Shown: positions 4,721 through 6,424 of the stretch, in pieces
How positions within the stretch are numbered: position 1 is the first letter of the stretch
Layout: the number at the start of each line of letters is the position of its first letter
Assembly: GCA_900765115.1 (NCBI GenBank)
Contig: CAAFQK010000030.1
Coordinates: 1-6,424, forward strand
Source: an uncultured Collinsella sp.
Lineage (GTDB): Bacteria; Actinomycetota; Coriobacteriia; Coriobacteriales; Coriobacteriaceae
DNA: 6,424 bases
Direction of reading: 5' to 3'
Position numbers and translations under genes: made by a program
The notes under the pieces: model-generated
Told to the model about the DNA's origin: nothing
The model's database searches: none
Seen by the model: the letters and a program-made list of their open reading frames with translations, nothing else

Positions 4721-6232
4721 CTACGCGACGGTGATGGCGACCTGGGCGTAGCGGGTGCAGGGGCGCTCGGCGCGGGTTTTAACGCTGAGGGTGAGCACGA
4801 AGCGGTCACCGGACTGCGCGTCGGCGGGTACGGTGAACGTGGCGTCCGTCGCGCATTCCTGCCATAGCGACAGATCTTGAGCGCCTGCATAGCGCGACGG
4901 TCCCATGGTGACATTCCAATGAGCATCGAAGCCCCTGCCATCGGGGTCGACGATGGTCGCTGCAAGAGCAACGCGCTCGCCGGCCGCGGCGCTCATGTCG
5001 CCCGTGACCTCGGCAACATACGCCGGATGCGAGCAGGCCGCGGGCTCATGGGCGCACCACTGCGCGCGAGCGGCGAAGTCTTCCTGGTAGGCGCGCAGAT
5101 AGGGGTTGGGGTTGCCGTCCACCGGCGTACCTATGGCAGCAAAACCGGCAGGCGCATCTGAGTCGGGATGCCCGTCAAGGAACATGCGGCCGAGCAACGT
5201 GTCAAAGTCGCGGTTATCGATGCCGCGCAGGCCAAACGGCAGCAGCGGAATATAGGTCATCGAGTCGCCCTCGGCCATAAAATCGCCGCGCTCAAATTGC
5301 ATCGCGGGCATGCCTTCTAAGCCCCAATCCAAGCGGGCATGCTTGCCAAACTGGAACCTCTCGGGCTCGTTTTCGTACACCTTGCCATCGCCATAGAGCA
5401 TATAGCGCGCCATAAGGGGACCGTTGCCCTGCGTGAGATTTTGCTCGGGCCAGGGAGCCTGAAAGAGCGGCAGCGTATCGGGCTGAGCCATCTTGGCATC
5501 GACATAGCCGCCATACATATAGGGCACACACCAAAAGATGAGATCGGGGAAGAGCTCATGCCCATGGTCGAGCCAAGAATTGTCCTGCCCCACACCATCG
5601 GCAACGCCCATCACGCGTACCTTCTGATAGACACACTGTTGCACAGAAGGCCATTCGGGTGTGGCGCGATAGCGCTCGGCAATGCTCATCAGGGCGCGAA
5701 CGATCGTATTCATACCGCCCCAACTGAGCAGCCAAAGCGTACGCGGGTCATCATCCAAGATTGCCTGAGCAATCACGCGCGAACCCTCAGTCTCCTCACG
5801 CACATCGCCTTCAAAGGCAACATTGCCCACAAACGTACGCTCAATCATCTGAGCCGGCGAAGGAAACGGCGGCTCACCGGCAGCGGCCGCATTAGCCTGC
5901 AGCTGAGGCCAAGCCTGGGCATATTCATTGCTCCAGAGGCTCTCGATCCAATGCTCAGGAAACGGTCGATACTCACGAAGCTCCCCAGCCGTGGGATCGG
6001 GTTCATGAGGCACAACAGCCCACTCATAAGAGCGCCGCCCTTTGGTCCGCCAATGCGAATTCACCTCGCCGAGCGTATGAACCCCATCCCCAAGAAAGTG
6101 ATACTGCGAAGCCGTATACACCACAGCCTGAACATCAAGCAAGTTGAGATACAGAGCCAAATGAACAAGCGAGTTCATATCATCGACTTCCATATCAGTG
6201 GTAACAATCACTCGAGTCAACTTCTGGGACAT
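4721..6232 (-). CDS. Sde182-like (DUF1593) nucleoside-hydrolase-fold protein
   Basis: This 503-residue protein is of the family named for the cellulose-binding protein Sde182, whose N-terminal domain resembles nucleoside hydrolases; the true substrate is not established. The N-terminal domain covers about 5-395. It opens with VIVTTDMEVDDMNSL, where the nucleoside-hydrolase metal motif DTDPGxDD appears as TTDMEVDD, keeping D13, D17 and D18 but replacing the first Asp with Thr11. Other family-like segments are LWLLSWGGMNT (about 166-176) and EGDSMTYIPLLPFGL (about 321-335). Residues from about 408 to 503 form a beta-sandwich like the Sde182 C-terminal domain. No signal peptide is present, so it appears cytoplasmic, probably acting on a sugar- or nucleoside-like substrate taken up by the cell. 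I chose the ATG at 6232, which has GGAG upstream; a TTG at 6256 would add eight residues but lacks a clear site. It is separated from the next operon by the repeat cluster. Confidence 0.88.
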   Translation of the reverse strand: MSQKLTRVIVTTDMEVDDMNSLVHLALYLNLLDVQAVVYTASQYHFLGDGVHTLGEVNSHWRTKGRRSYEWAVVPHEPDPTAGELREYRPFPEHWIESLWSNEYAQAWPQLQANAAAAGEPPFPSPAQMIERTFVGNVAFEGDVREETEGSRVIAQAILDDDPRTLWLLSWGGMNTIVRALMSIAERYRATPEWPSVQQCVYQKVRVMGVADGVGQDNSWLDHGHELFPDLIFWCVPYMYGGYVDAKMAQPDTLPLFQAPWPEQNLTQGNGPLMARYMLYGDGKVYENEPERFQFGKHARLDWGLEGMPAMQFERGDFMAEGDSMTYIPLLPFGLRGIDNRDFDTLLGRMFLDGHPDSDAPAGFAAIGTPVDGNPNPYLRAYQEDFAARAQWCAHEPAACSHPAYVAEVTGDMSAAAGERVALAATIVDPDGRGFDAHWNVTMGPSRYAGAQDLSLWQECATDATFTVPADAQSGDRFVLTLSVKTRAERPCTRYAQVAITVA

Positions 6233-6240
6233 AGGAACAG

Positions 6241-6244
6241 CTCC
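6241..6244 (-). promoter_or_regulatory. Shine-Dalgarno site deciding the Sde182-like start
   Basis: The minus strand reads TTGGAGC, with GGAG eight bases before the ATG at 6232-6230. It lies inside the reading frame of the alternative longer TTG start at 6256, so it favours the ATG and a protein opening MSQKLTRVIVTTD, in which the first beta strand begins directly. Confidence 0.6.
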
Positions 6245-6256
6245 AATCAAAATCAA

Positions 6257-6424
6257 TTCAGCCAGTTACGCGCAAGGCAAGACGGGACCCACGTCCCCAT
6301 CGCCGTCAACCCGGCGGCCCGCCGGAAGCGCTCACCCAGGGTCAACAGCAACGGAAACGCAGCGGGGCCGAGGGCTTACCTCTGAAAATATTCCGCAGGG
6401 GGCGGCCCGGTTGCACAGCGCGAA
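6257..6424. other. noncoding region upstream of the Sde182-like gene
   Basis: I find no gene in this 168-base stretch. It holds a GC palindrome at 6311-6325 (CCGGCG-GCC-CGCCGG) and a short hairpin at 6284-6297 (GGGAC-CCAC-GTCCC). A small AT-rich patch around 6384-6392 reads TATTTT on the minus strand and could be a -10 element, but no -35 box lies at the right distance. The palindromes could be operator sites or the terminator of a gene beyond the window. The promoter of the Sde182-like gene is presumably here or further right. Confidence 0.45.

Noticed and set aside
6233..6256. TTG start giving an eight-residue longer Sde182-like protein
   Set aside because: The GGAG ribosome site lies within this extension at the right distance from the ATG at 6232, and no site precedes the TTG.
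5339..6385. A 348-codon plus-strand open frame opposite the Sde182-like gene
   Set aside because: It has no family resemblance, while the minus-strand frame matches the Sde182 family along its whole length.

Overview
The window looks like a piece of a GC-rich bacterial chromosome. Its gene families, codon use and intergenic repeats suggest a gut actinobacterium of the Coriobacteriia, plausibly Collinsella. This is inferred from style and content; there is no rRNA or other marker gene to prove it. All five credible genes lie on the minus strand, so transcription runs from high to low coordinates.

Layout in transcription order: (1) 6424-6233 is a noncoding upstream region with GC-rich palindromes and no confident promoter. 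(2) 6232-4721 encodes a protein of the Sde182/DUF1593 family, with a nucleoside-hydrolase-like fold plus a C-terminal beta-sandwich domain and no signal peptide. (3) 4720-4395 is a 326-base noncoding stretch. It is packed with structure: two diverged tandem hairpins that share a 13-nt loop but have different, compensating stems, then a 22-bp-arm inverted repeat, then an inverted repeat touching the next ribosome binding site. (4) 4394-97 is a compact four-gene cluster, very likely an operon: a DUF4428 double zinc-ribbon protein, a zinc-ribbon membrane protein (YdjG-like), an SPFH-domain protein with two C-terminal zinc ribbons (YdjI/COG4260-like), and a two-domain lipoprotein. Gaps are 24, 48 and 80 bases, and each gene has its own Shine-Dalgarno sequence. 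(5) 96-1 holds a small hairpin and a very GC-rich 12-bp-stem hairpin, probably where the operon transcript ends.

The operon suggests a membrane-associated assembly. An SPFH scaffold, a zinc-ribbon protein with two C-terminal membrane spans, and a soluble zinc-ribbon partner would work at the inner face of the membrane, with a lipoprotein on the outer face. In Bacillus subtilis, ydjG-ydjH-ydjI lie next to the pspA-like gene ydjF and act with it at the membrane. Here a YdjG-like and a YdjI-like gene are kept, no PspA-like gene is visible in the window, and a DUF4428 gene and a lipoprotein gene flank them. The Sde182-like gene is separated from the operon by the repeat cluster and is probably a separate transcription unit.

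The most interesting unexplained signals are the covarying tandem hairpins and adjacent inverted repeat at 4524-4693, and this variant zinc-ribbon/SPFH operon.
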